From positions 32,074 through 96,073 of the forward strand of contig NZ_JABXWI010000030.1 in NCBI RefSeq assembly GCF_014930365.1: a DNA stretch of 64,000 bases, written 5' to 3'. This document shows, piece by piece, positions 35,427 through 43,768 of the stretch (positions within the stretch are counted from its first letter, which is position 1; the number at the start of each line of letters is the position of its first letter). The notes under the pieces are model-generated. The model had not been told where the DNA came from. It did no database searches and saw nothing but the letters and a program-made list of their open reading frames with translations. The stretch comes from Streptomyces caniscabiei. GTDB lineage: Bacteria; Actinomycetota; Actinomycetes; Streptomycetales; Streptomycetaceae. Made by a program: the position numbers and the translations under genes.

Positions 35427-36851
35427 CTACGCGTCGGTCGACATGGGCAGCATCGGGTAGCTCCCCGTGTTCGTCGGGGCGTGTTCCGGGAGCCACAGGA
35501 CGGCGACCGCCCCCTCCGCCGGGACCCCGCCCGGGGACCCGGGCGGGCGGACGTTGCGGAAGGTGAGGCGGGCGCCGAGGACGCGCGCCTGACCGGCGGC
35601 GATGGTGAGGCCGAGACCGTGCCCCTGGCCGGCCCGGTCGGAGGCCCCGGTACGGAAGCGGCGGGGCCCGTCGGCGAGGAGTTCCTCGGGGAAGCCGGGG
35701 CCATGGTCGCGGACCCGGATGACGCGGCCCTCCACGGACACCTCGATCGGCGGTCGGCCGTGCTTCGCCGCGTTGGCCAGCAGGTTCAGCAGGACCCGTT
35801 CGAGTCGGCGGGGGTCGGTCGTCACCTCGGACTCGTGCACCACCCGCACCCGCACGTCCGCGTTCTTCGCCGCCACCCGCCGGGCCACGAACTCGCCCAG
35901 CATGATGTCCTGCAACTCGGCCCGCTCGGAGGCCCCGTCGAGACGGGCCACCTCCAGCACGTCCTCCACGAGCGTCCGCATCGCCTGCGCCCGGTCGCGG
36001 ACCAGCTCGGAGGGGCGGCCCGGGGGCAGCAGTTCCGCGGCCGTCAGCAGTCCGGTCACCGGCGTACGCAGCTCGTGGGCGATGTCCGCCGTCACCCGGC
36101 GCTCCGCCTCGATGCGCTGCCGCAGGGTGTCGGCCATCGCGTCGACGGCCCGCGCCAGCTCCGCGGTCTCGTCGCGTACGACACCGCCGATCGCGTCCTG
36201 CACCCGTACGTCCGACTCGCCCTTGGCGACCTCGTGCGCGGCGGCCGCCGCCTTGCGTAGCCGGCGGGACATCTGGCCGCCGATGAGGACCCCGAGGGCC
36301 GAGCCGCCGAAGACGACCGCGATCGAGCCGATGAGCAGGGCCTGGTCGAGGTCCCGCATCACCGCCGAGCTGTGGTCGGTGAAGTCGGTGTGCAGGGACA
36401 GGACCCGCTTGTCCTTCAGCGGTACGGCCGCCCAGATGTCGGGCACCCCGTTCTCGCCCTCGGACACATACGTGGCCCGACGCCCCTCGCTGACCTTGGC
36501 CAGCAGGTCCTTCGGGATGTCGGGGTCGTCGAGCTTGACCCCGAAGGCGCCCGACTTCAGCGGGCGGCCCGACTCGTACATCCGCTGGGCGACCTGGATG
36601 CGCTCGTCGGCGAGGTCGCGTGAGTTGTCGAGCATCGAGACGCGCGCCGCGTTGTGCACGACGAGGCTCAGCGCGACCGCCACCAGCGCGCCGACCAGGG
36701 CGATCGCCGCGCTCAACTGCCAGCGCAGCCCCGTCCGGATGCCCGAGGCCGGCCCTGGGGCGGATCCCGGGGCCGGCCCCGCGCCGGACGGGCGGTCGGC
36801 GGCGCGTGCCGCCTCGGGCGCCCGCCCTCTTCGTATCCCCCTCGATTCCAT
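35427..36851 (-). CDS. cseC: CseC, envelope-stress sensor histidine kinase
   Basis: A 474-residue sensor kinase, last gene of the sigE operon. It has a disordered Pro/Gly-rich start, membrane span 1 (about 44-66), an extracytoplasmic domain of about 105 residues, and span 2 (about 171-192). A HAMP linker precedes the His box 'RVTADIAHELRTPVTGLL' (His259). The ATPase part has 'LERVLLNLLANAAKHG', VRDHGPGF and 'GQGHGLGLTIAAGQARVLGA'. In S. coelicolor CseC senses cell-wall-damaging antibiotics and phosphorylates CseB. The ATG at 36851 lies 17 bp after cseB. Confidence 0.94.
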   Translation of the reverse strand: MESRGIRRGRAPEAARAADRPSGAGPAPGSAPGPASGIRTGLRWQLSAAIALVGALVAVALSLVVHNAARVSMLDNSRDLADERIQVAQRMYESGRPLKSGAFGVKLDDPDIPKDLLAKVSEGRRATYVSEGENGVPDIWAAVPLKDKRVLSLHTDFTDHSSAVMRDLDQALLIGSIAVVFGGSALGVLIGGQMSRRLRKAAAAAHEVAKGESDVRVQDAIGGVVRDETAELARAVDAMADTLRQRIEAERRVTADIAHELRTPVTGLLTAAELLPPGRPSELVRDRAQAMRTLVEDVLEVARLDGASERAELQDIMLGEFVARRVAAKNADVRVRVVHESEVTTDPRRLERVLLNLLANAAKHGRPPIEVSVEGRVIRVRDHGPGFPEELLADGPRRFRTGASDRAGQGHGLGLTIAAGQARVLGARLTFRNVRPPGSPGGVPAEGAVAVLWLPEHAPTNTGSYPMLPMSTDA

Positions 36852-36868
36852 GTCGGCCCCGTCCCCGC

Positions 36869-37585
36869 TCAGGCCTTGAGCTTGTAGCCGAAGCCGCGGA
36901 CCGTCTCGATCCGGTCCTGGCCGATCTTCGCGCGCAGCCGCTGGACATGGACGTCGACGACCCGGGTGTCGCCACCCCAGCCGTAGTCCCACACGCGTTC
37001 GAGCAGCTTGTCGCGGGACAGGACCGTGCCCGGGGCGGAGGAGAACTCCAGCAGCAGGCGCATCTCGGTCGGTGTCAGGGCCACCGGCTCCCCGGACCTC
37101 CGTACCTCCATGCCCACGGTGTCGATCACCAGTTCGCCGAGTTCACCGAAGGTGAGCACCCCTCCGGCGGCCGCGCCCCCGGCCTCCTCCGCCTTGGCGT
37201 CACCGCCGCTCGCGTGGCCGAAGCGGCGCAGCACCGCGCGGATCCGGGCGACCAGGACGGCGCCGTCGAACGGCTTGGTCACGTAGTCGTCGGCGCCCGC
37301 CTCCAGGCCCAGCACCACGTCGATGGAGTCGGCTCGCGCGGAGAGCATGATCACCGGGACGGTCGACTCGTCACGGATGCGGCGGCACAGGGAGACCCCG
37401 TCCAGGCCCGGGACCATGACGTCGAGGAGGGCGATGTCGGGCCGGTCCGCGCGGAACGCCTCCAGCCCCGACAGCCCGTCGGGCATGGCCGTGACCGCGA
37501 AGCCGTCCCGCTCCAGGGCGAGCTGGGTGGCCTCGCGGATGACGTCGTCGTCCTCGACGAACAGGACATGGGTCTGCTCAGCCAT
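36869..37585 (-). CDS. cseB: CseB, OmpR-type response regulator
   Basis: A 238-residue regulator that activates the sigE promoter in S. coelicolor. The receiver has acidic residues near 'VEDDD', phosphoacceptor Asp55 in 'IALLDVMVPG' and Lys in DYVTKPFDG. The C-terminal winged helix reads 'LTPTEMRLLLEFSSAPGTVL' through 'DTRVVDVHVQRLRAKIG'. The linker between them is Ala/Gly-rich and longer than usual. The gene sits between cseA and cseC in the conserved order. Confidence 0.95.
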   Translation of the reverse strand: MAEQTHVLFVEDDDVIREATQLALERDGFAVTAMPDGLSGLEAFRADRPDIALLDVMVPGLDGVSLCRRIRDESTVPVIMLSARADSIDVVLGLEAGADDYVTKPFDGAVLVARIRAVLRRFGHASGGDAKAEEAGGAAAGGVLTFGELGELVIDTVGMEVRRSGEPVALTPTEMRLLLEFSSAPGTVLSRDKLLERVWDYGWGGDTRVVDVHVQRLRAKIGQDRIETVRGFGYKLKA

Positions 37586-37650
37586 CCGGTGATCTCGCTC
37601 GCTCTCGGTAGAAGGGGGTCGCCGGTGTCGTGACGGCGGGCGGGCCCGGC

Positions 37651-38331
37651 TCAGCCCTGCTCGGGGGTCGCCGACTCCGTGCCGCCCACCGCGGTGCTGT
37701 ACTCGGTGCGCGTGCTGGAACGCTGGACGAAGTCGTCCTTGATCCAGCGATAGGTGGTCACTTCCTCGCTGGACGGATACGAGGACGGATCGCCATTCTC
37801 GTACAGCTGACGGGTGACCAGGAGGTCGCCCCGGTCGATCTCCGCGTAGACGGGGGGCTGTTCGGACAGGAAGACGCCGCGGTACGTCCCCTTCTTCTCC
37901 GCGCGGTAGACGTACGACGCCACGCCGACGGCGTCCGCGCAGGTCATCACGTTGACCACGAGGTCGTCCGACGAACCCCCGGTCAGATCCCCGTACGTCA
38001 CGTCCACCGGGTACTCGTCGGCCACGCACGGCTTCAGGTCGCTCTTGACCGCCTTGCTGACCTCCGGGTCCGCGCGGACCATCCGGACGACCTCGTCGAC
38101 ACTCGGGTGGTCGCCGTCCCCGGCGGCGTCCGCCGAACCGGAGGCGGACGGTGTCGCCCCGCCCGCCGCGAGGGAGTCGGCCGGCCCCTCGTCCCGCGCG
38201 CCGGTGCCGCCCGTGCCGCAGGCGGACACGGAAAGGGCGAGGGCGGCGAGCACGGCCACCGCCGTGATCACCGCCTTCGTGGCCTGCCTGGCCCCGGGAC
38301 GGGGGCCGGCCGCTGTGCTCAGGCCGCGCAA
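37651..38331 (-). CDS. cseA: CseA, envelope-stress lipoprotein
   Basis: A lipoprotein of up to 226 residues that lowers sigE expression in S. coelicolor. The signal sequence is 'KAVITAVAVLAALALSVSAC', with lipobox VSAC. The mature part begins with a Gly/Ser/Ala-rich linker, followed by a folded domain ('HPSVDEVVRMVRADPEVSKA' and 'VMTCADAVGVASYVYRAEKK'). The start is uncertain. TTG at 38331, overlapping the end of sigE by 13 bp and preceded by AGGAG at only 2 nt, or CTG at 38322, give a signal peptide with basic residues; the first GTG (38271) would lose them. Confidence 0.85.
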   Translation of the reverse strand: MRGLSTAAGPRPGARQATKAVITAVAVLAALALSVSACGTGGTGARDEGPADSLAAGGATPSASGSADAAGDGDHPSVDEVVRMVRADPEVSKAVKSDLKPCVADEYPVDVTYGDLTGGSSDDLVVNVMTCADAVGVASYVYRAEKKGTYRGVFLSEQPPVYAEIDRGDLLVTRQLYENGDPSSYPSSEEVTTYRWIKDDFVQRSSTRTEYSTAVGGTESATPEQG

Positions 38332-38870
38332 CGCTCCTGCTCCTCGCTCGCTTCGAGCGCACGGGCGGCGCGCTCTTCGTGGTCCCGCGACTCCAGCTCC
38401 TCGCGGAGCCGGGCCAGCGCACGGTGCAGCGTGCTCTTGACCGTGCCGGCCGACATGCCGAGGGCGGCGGCCGTCTCCTCCGTGGACATCTGCTCCCAGT
38501 GTCGCAGCACCACGACACTGCGCTGCTTGGGTGCCAGCACCTTCATGATGTCCATCAGGAGGGCGCGGTCCGCGTGCTGCTCGGTGGAGTCCTCGATGCA
38601 GGCGTCCGGCAGCTGCTCGGTCGGGACCTCCTCCAGCTTGCGGGCCCGCCACCACTCCGTCCGCGTGTTGATCATGACCCGGCGCAGATAGGCGTCCGCG
38701 AGACGCTTGTCCGCGATGCCGTCCCAGCGGCCGTACGTCCGCGCCAGCGCCGTCTGCAGCAGATCCTGGGCGTCCACCGGATCCGGCACGAGCCGGCGGG
38801 CGCTGCGCAGCAGCGCGTCCTGCCGGGTACGGACGTACTCCTCGAATTCGAGCACCTCGCCGTGCGCCAT
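38319..38870 (-). CDS. sigE: SigE, ECF sigma factor for envelope stress
   Basis: A 183-residue ECF sigma factor that directs transcription of cell-envelope genes. Region 2 is 'YVRTRQDALLRSARRLVPDP' to 'TRTEWWRARKLEEVP', and region 4 is 'LAPKQRSVVVLRHWEQMSTE' and 'ETAAALGMSAGTVKSTLHRA'. The sequence is close to the S. coelicolor SigE I remember. ATG at 38870 has GGAGG 9 nt upstream; the TTG at 38876 is unlikely. There is no adjacent anti-sigma gene: control is by CseBC at the promoter, within the 295-bp gap to mutY. Confidence 0.96.
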   Translation of the reverse strand: MAHGEVLEFEEYVRTRQDALLRSARRLVPDPVDAQDLLQTALARTYGRWDGIADKRLADAYLRRVMINTRTEWWRARKLEEVPTEQLPDACIEDSTEQHADRALLMDIMKVLAPKQRSVVVLRHWEQMSTEETAAALGMSAGTVKSTLHRALARLREELESRDHEERAARALEASEEQERCAA

Positions 38871-39165
38871 GATCAACCGCCTCCGTTCCCCGTTTCCGGC
38901 GTCCGCGCTGTCCGCGCGATGCCGGTCGTCCGCCGCTTCGTGTGCTGGTGCGTGTAGCTCGTCCCGCCGGATCCGCTGGTTCGTTTCGCGGGTTTCTGCG
39001 GTACGCCGATGAAGCTACGGAGGGGTTGTCACGGAGACGTCCGAGGCAGCCTGCGGAGAACGCTCGGCTGTCCGTCGGTTGTGTAACAGAAGTAGGAACG
39101 GGGTAAAGCGGGGTGGGCTTTGCGGCGGAGATGGGCCGGTTTACCCCGTCGACGACGCCGGAGGG

Positions 39166-40119
39166 TCAGGTGAGGGGAAGGCGGTAGAGGCCGCCCGGGA
39201 GGGGTTCCACCAGTCCGTCGGAGACCAGTCCGTCCAGAGCGCGGGCCCGCTGCACCGGCTCGTCCCACACCCGGTCGAGCACCGCCTGCGGCACCGGCGC
39301 GATCGCGTCCCGCAGGACGGCGAGGAGCTTGCCGCGGACCTGACGGTCGGTACCGGCGTACGTCTGACCGCGCCGCGCCGGCCCCTCGTGCGCGGGCTTC
39401 CCGGCCAGCCGCCAGGCGCACTGCCCGGCGATCGGGCACCGCGCGCACGTCTCGTTCTTCGCGGTGCACACCAGCGCGCCCAGCTCCATCGACGCGGCCG
39501 CCCACCGGGACGCCGTCCCGTCGTCGTCGGGCAGCAGGGCCCGCGCCAGCTTCCGCTCGGCGGCGGTGGTCGCGTTCGGCGGGTACTGCGTGCCGCTCAC
39601 CGCACGGGCGAAGACCCGCCGCACGTTCGTGTCGAGCACGGCGTGCCGCTGCCCGTACGCGAACGACGCCACCGCCGCGGCCGTGTACTCCCCGATCCCC
39701 GGCAGCGCGAGCAACTGCGCGTGATCGCGCGGTACGTCGCCGCCGTGCCGTTCCGTTATGGCCACCGCCGCGCCGTGGAGCCGCAGGGCGCGACGGGGGT
39801 AACCGAGCCGGCCCCAGGCGCGCACCGCCTCGCCCGGTGGTTCCTTCGCGAGGTCCGCCGGACGGGGCCAGCGGGCCAACCACTGCTCGTAGACGGGCAG
39901 TACCCGGTTGACCGGCGTCTGCTGGAGCATGAACTCGCTGACCATCACGCCCCAGGGCCCGGCCTCCGGCCGGCGCCAGGGCAGATCACGGGCGTGCGTC
40001 TCGAACCAGGCGATCACCGGGGTGTGCAGGGCGGAGGGGGCGGGGGTGGACCCGGCGGTGGGGGTGGAGGTGGGGGTCGCGTCGGCAGGGCTGCTCTGAG
40101 GTTTCGTGGGTGCAGTCAT
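39166..40119 (-). CDS. mutY: A/G-specific adenine DNA glycosylase
   Basis: Removes adenine mispaired with 8-oxoguanine. The 317-residue protein has 'VSEFMLQQTPVNRVLPVYEQ' with the catalytic Glu region, the helix-hairpin-helix 'LLALPGIGEYTAAAVASFAY' and catalytic Asp in VLDTNVRRVFAR. The [4Fe-4S] cluster cysteines lie at C-x6-C-x2-C-x5-C (from CTAKNETCARC). The C-terminal NUDIX-like recognition domain is missing, so it is a short form like many actinobacterial MutY proteins. The ATG at 40119 is followed by a Thr/Pro/Ser-rich start of about 30 residues. Confidence 0.94.
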   Translation of the reverse strand: MTAPTKPQSSPADATPTSTPTAGSTPAPSALHTPVIAWFETHARDLPWRRPEAGPWGVMVSEFMLQQTPVNRVLPVYEQWLARWPRPADLAKEPPGEAVRAWGRLGYPRRALRLHGAAVAITERHGGDVPRDHAQLLALPGIGEYTAAAVASFAYGQRHAVLDTNVRRVFARAVSGTQYPPNATTAAERKLARALLPDDDGTASRWAAASMELGALVCTAKNETCARCPIAGQCAWRLAGKPAHEGPARRGQTYAGTDRQVRGKLLAVLRDAIAPVPQAVLDRVWDEPVQRARALDGLVSDGLVEPLPGGLYRLPLT

Positions 40120-40200
40120 GGCACGGTCGATCCTGCCATGCGGGGTGTGGTGGGGGCGGGTTCTGGTGGGGGGTGTCTCGGGTCGGTCGGCCGGGTGCGG

Positions 40201-40270
40201 GTCCGCTGGGGCTTCTCGCGCAGTTCCCCGCGCCCCTGAAAAGCGGGGGCTGCGCCCCGCGCTTCTCACC
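40201..40270 (-). repeat. Dispersed 3'-end repeat, copy 4
   Basis: On the minus strand GGGGCGCGGGGAACTGCGCG (about 40236-40217) lies immediately downstream of the LLM gene stop, preceded by the hairpin GCGGGGCGCAGCCCCCGC. Its orientation follows that gene. Confidence 0.8.
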
Positions 40271-40277
40271 CCGGCCG

Positions 40278-41342
40278 TCAGCCGGTCGGATGCCACCCCA
40301 GCTCCGGCCCCAGCCTCGTCGCGATGTCCGTCAGGATCTGGACGTAGTCCTCGTGCTCGAAGGTGAACGGCAGCGCGAAGGCCACCTCGTCGACCTCGCG
40401 GAACGCGACGTGCGCCCGCAGCCGCTCGGCGATCTCCGCGGACGTGCCCACCAGGTCCGGCGCGAACAGCAGTCGCCCCGGCCCCTGCGGCGCCGCGGTC
40501 CGGGGCAGCCGCTGCGCCGCGTACGCCTCGTACCTGGCGCGCTGCTCCGGCGTCGCCGAGTCGGTGGGGATGACGACGAGGCCCTGCGAGACCCGGGCCT
40601 CGGCCCTGTCGGGATGGTGCGCCCGGAACTCCCGGATGTGGGAGAGCTGGACACCGGCGAAGTCCACCGCCCCGGTCGTCCCGCCCTCCGCCTTCACCAC
40701 GCTGCTGGTCAGGAAGTTCATCCCGTTCTCACCGGCCCACCGCGCCGACCGCAGGCTGCCCCCGCCGTACCACATCCGGGCGCCCAGCCCGGGGGAGTAC
40801 GGCTGGACCCGGTCGGAGAAGACCTCGAACCCCTCGGTGCCGCTGAAGTCCGTGGCCGCCTCGCCGCGTACGAAGCCCAGGAGCCGGCCGACCCTGTCGA
40901 AGCCGAAGTCCTCCGCGTCGGCGGTGTCCGGGTAGAGCGCCGCCTTGACGGTGTCGTAGTGCATCGGCGGTCCGACGCTGATCCCCGGGTTGAGCCGCCC
41001 GCTGGAGAGGAGGTCCACCGTGGCCAGGTCCTCGGCGAGCCGCAGCGGGTTCTCCCAGCCCAACGGGATGACGGCGGTGCCCAGTTCGATACGGCTCGTG
41101 CGCTGCGAAGCCGCCGCCAGGACCGCGACGGGGGAGGAGATGCCGTACTGCAGATGACGGTGGCGCAGCCACGCGCTGTCGAAGCCGAGCCGCTCGCCCA
41201 GTTCGATGATCTCCAGCGTGGACTCATGGCCCCGGCGCGGGTCGGCCTCGTCGAACAGCCCGATGGTCAGGAACCCCAGCTTCCGCAGCGGCCTCGGCTC
41301 CGGTGCGCCGGCGCCGTTGTCCATGCTCCCGGATCCGGCCAT
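40278..41342 (-). CDS. LLM-class (luciferase-like) flavin or F420 oxidoreductase
   Basis: A 354-residue TIM-barrel protein of the bacterial luciferase-like monooxygenase family. Recognised by 'KLGFLTIGLFDEADPRRGHE', 'RLGFDSAWLRHRHLQYGISS', 'SRIELGTAVIPLGWENPLRL' and 'SSGRLNPGISVGPP'. It uses either FMN or F420; which cannot be decided by eye. The ATG at 41342 has GGAG 6 nt before it. The product and substrate are unknown, and no partner reductase is adjacent. Confidence 0.9.
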   Translation of the reverse strand: MAGSGSMDNGAGAPEPRPLRKLGFLTIGLFDEADPRRGHESTLEIIELGERLGFDSAWLRHRHLQYGISSPVAVLAAASQRTSRIELGTAVIPLGWENPLRLAEDLATVDLLSSGRLNPGISVGPPMHYDTVKAALYPDTADAEDFGFDRVGRLLGFVRGEAATDFSGTEGFEVFSDRVQPYSPGLGARMWYGGGSLRSARWAGENGMNFLTSSVVKAEGGTTGAVDFAGVQLSHIREFRAHHPDRAEARVSQGLVVIPTDSATPEQRARYEAYAAQRLPRTAAPQGPGRLLFAPDLVGTSAEIAERLRAHVAFREVDEVAFALPFTFEHEDYVQILTDIATRLGPELGWHPTG

Positions 41343-41670
41343 CGTCTTCTCCAAGTCCTGCGGCACGCTTCGGTGATGGAGTCGATTGTGGCAGGTGGGG
41401 CGGGAGGTGAGGGGTGGACTCGGTGGCGGGGGCCGGTGTGTTCGAGTTCCGTCGTGAAAAGGCTTGGAGAGGTGGGGAGTTGGTGTCGATCGTACGACCG
41501 GGGATCGGTCACGGAACGTGCGTCTACGGGCGTTGTGATCACGCACCGCGATCATGGCGGGCCCGTTCGGGGCGATCACGGGAACGACCGGGATGATGAT
41601 CTGGAAAAGTTGAGGTTTCGGGCGGCGGGTGGCGCCAGCGGAGTGCCGGATCTCTCGTACAGTTTGCGCC
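41343..41670. other. Divergent intergenic region
   Basis: Gap of 328 bp between the LLM gene and the membrane-anchored protein gene. I see no gene. TACAGT at 41658-41663 lies 7 nt before the GTG at 41671 and is a leaderless promoter candidate. A pair of ATCGTACGACC/GGGGATCGG sequences near 41490 is of unknown meaning. Confidence 0.45.
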
Positions 41671-42510
41671 GTGGGATCTCTGCGCAATCCGATCGGGCCG
41701 CTTCCCTCCACCATCTACTGGCGACGGAGGGCCGTTCTGCTGACCGTCGTCGGTCTGCTCGCGATCCTCGTCGTGTGGGTCGTCACCGGCGGCGGTGGCG
41801 GCGGCGACAACGACGCGGGTGGGCCCGACGGCAAGAATCCCGCGACCTCGATCACTCCCGGGCCCTCCGGTTCCGGTCCCGCGATCAGTCAAGCGCCGGG
41901 CGGACGCGACGAGTCGGGTGACGAGTCGGGCTCCGGGGGCGACAGCTCCGGGTCCGGGGCGGGCGGCGGTTCGGGGTCCGGTTCCGGGTCGGGTGCCGGC
42001 GGCGGGGACACGACCGGTGGGGCCGGTGCGACGGGCGGCGGTACGTCCGACGGCGGCGGCAAGAACGGGAGCAGTTCCGGCGAGCAGGTTCCGGCCGGGT
42101 CCAGTCTGCCCAACTGCACCGCCGGGGCCGTGAAGTTGACCGTGCGCAGTGTGCGCAACGCGTACGAACCCGGGGCGAACCCCACGTTCGAACTCATCGC
42201 CCGCAACTCCTCCGGCGGGGACTGCAAGCTCGACCTCGGGCCGGACAACACGGTGGTGACGATCACGCCGGCCGATGCGGACGACACGTTCTGGGCGTCC
42301 GACGACTGCCATGAGACGGCGGGCAGCCTGATGTTCAAGGTGCCGGCCGGGGACCGGGTCACCTACACCGTCGAGTGGAACCGTGACCCCAGCGCGCCCA
42401 ACTGCGCGACGCCCGCGGCCGGTTCGGCGACGGCGGGGACGTACCTCGTCGAGGCGAAGGCGCCGGGGCTGGCCACGGCTCGGACGTCCTTCGTGCTGGA
42501 GAAGGACTGA
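41671..42510 (+). CDS. Membrane-anchored extracytoplasmic protein with beta-sandwich domain
   Basis: A 279-residue protein: a short cytoplasmic start (MGSLRNPIGPLPSTIYWRRR), one membrane span (about 22-40) and a long Gly/Ser/Asp linker. The C-terminal about 130 residues look like an immunoglobulin-like beta domain with four cysteines ('LPNCTAGAVKLTVRSVRNAY', 'SGGDCKLDLG', 'SDDCHETAG', 'APNCATPA'), which could form two disulfides outside the cell. GTG at 41671 is chosen because TACAGT is 7 nt upstream. No characterised family is recognised. Confidence 0.85.
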   Translation: MGSLRNPIGPLPSTIYWRRRAVLLTVVGLLAILVVWVVTGGGGGGDNDAGGPDGKNPATSITPGPSGSGPAISQAPGGRDESGDESGSGGDSSGSGAGGGSGSGSGSGAGGGDTTGGAGATGGGTSDGGGKNGSSSGEQVPAGSSLPNCTAGAVKLTVRSVRNAYEPGANPTFELIARNSSGGDCKLDLGPDNTVVTITPADADDTFWASDDCHETAGSLMFKVPAGDRVTYTVEWNRDPSAPNCATPAAGSATAGTYLVEAKAPGLATARTSFVLEKD

Positions 42511-42562
42511 CGGTCGGGGCGGCCGGCCGGGCCGGCCGGGGTCGACGGCCCGGGGCGGGTCG

Positions 42563-43687
42563 TCAGACGTAGCGTTCCAGGATGGACGACTCCGCCAGGC
42601 GGGACAGGCCCTCGCGGACGCTGCGGGCCCGGGCCTCGCCGACGCCGTCGACCGTCTGGAGGTCGTCGACGCTGGCCGCCAGCAGCTTCTGGAGGCCGCC
42701 GAAGTGTTCCACGAGGCGGTCGATGATGGCGCCCGGGAGGCGCGGGACCTTCGCGAGGAGGCGGAAGCCGCGCGGGGAGACGGCCGAGTCCATGCCCTCG
42801 GGGGAGCCGGTGTAGCCGAGGGCGCGGGCGACCGTGGGCAGTTCGAGGAGCTCGGCGTGGGTGAGGGCGTCCAGTTCGTGGAGGGCCTCGTCGACCGTGC
42901 GGGAGCGCTTGGCGGTGGGCTCGGGGACGTAGTCCCGGACCACCAGCTCGCGCTCCGGTTCCACGCCCGCGATCAGTTCGTCGAGCTGGAGGGCCAGGAG
43001 ACGGCCGTCCGTGCCCAGTTCGACCACGTATTCGGCGATTTCGGTGGCGATGCGGCGGACCATCTCCAGCCGCTGGGCGACCGCCGAGACGTCCCGGACC
43101 GTCACCAGGTCCTCGATCTCCAGCGCGGAGAGCGTGCCCGCCACCTCGTCCAGGCGCAGCTTGTAGCGCTCCAGGGTGGCGAGGGCCTGGTTGGCCCGGG
43201 AGAGGATCGCGGCCGAGTCCTCCAGGACACGGCGCTGTCCGTCGACGTAGAGCGCGATGAGGCGCATCGACTGGGAGACCGAGACGACCGGGAAACCCAC
43301 CTGCTTGCTGACGCGGTCGGCCGTGCGGTGGCGGGTGCCCGTCTCCTCCGTGGGGATCATCGGGTCGGGGACCAGCTGGACGCCCGCACGGAGGATCTTG
43401 GAGAGGTCCGAGGACAGCACGATGCCGCCGTCGAGCTTGCACAGCTCACGCAGACGCGTGGCGGTGAACTCGACATCCAGGACGAAACCGCCGGTGCACA
43501 TCGGCTCGACGGTCTTGTCGAAGCCCAGCACGATGAGTCCGCCGGTGTTGCCGCGGAGAATCCGTTCAAGCCCGTCGCGCAGGGCCGTGCCTGGGGCCAC
43601 GGCGCTCAGTGAGGCGCGCATCAGGCCATCGGCACCGGAGCTCCCACCGGACTTTCCGGGAGCTGCTGCCCGGTCGTTGGCTGCCAC
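42563..43687 (-). CDS. disA: DisA, diadenylate cyclase / DNA-integrity scanning protein
   Basis: Makes c-di-AMP from two ATP. The 374-residue protein has an N-terminal DAC domain with 'LIVLGFDKTVEPMCTGGFVL', a 'KLDGGIVLSSD' motif (DGG where the textbook motif is DGA) and 'EETGTRHRTADRVSKQ' with the RHR motif. A helical linker and a C-terminal RuvA-like helix-hairpin-helix domain ('LQTVDGVGEARARSVREGL') follow. GTG at 43687 has GGAGGAG just upstream. It follows radA by 81 bp on the same strand; in other bacteria RadA binds DisA and inhibits its cyclase. Confidence 0.95.
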   Translation of the reverse strand: MAANDRAAAPGKSGGSSGADGLMRASLSAVAPGTALRDGLERILRGNTGGLIVLGFDKTVEPMCTGGFVLDVEFTATRLRELCKLDGGIVLSSDLSKILRAGVQLVPDPMIPTEETGTRHRTADRVSKQVGFPVVSVSQSMRLIALYVDGQRRVLEDSAAILSRANQALATLERYKLRLDEVAGTLSALEIEDLVTVRDVSAVAQRLEMVRRIATEIAEYVVELGTDGRLLALQLDELIAGVEPERELVVRDYVPEPTAKRSRTVDEALHELDALTHAELLELPTVARALGYTGSPEGMDSAVSPRGFRLLAKVPRLPGAIIDRLVEHFGGLQKLLAASVDDLQTVDGVGEARARSVREGLSRLAESSILERYV

Positions 43688-43768
43688 TGCACTCCTCCGG
43701 TCGCAGGTTCTGGGGCGCTCCCGTTTCGCACACGTGGTTCGTACGGACGGGCGAGACCTGGGCAAAGT

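Noticed and set aside
36620..37633. Plus-strand frames opposite cseB and cseC
   Set aside because: Antisense shadows of well-recognised two-component genes; no independent ribosome site or motif.
40120..40296. Upstream extension of mutY to 40296
   Set aside because: The added residues (such as FSGARGTAREAP) are the translation of a dispersed repeat copy; the ATG at 40119 fits better.
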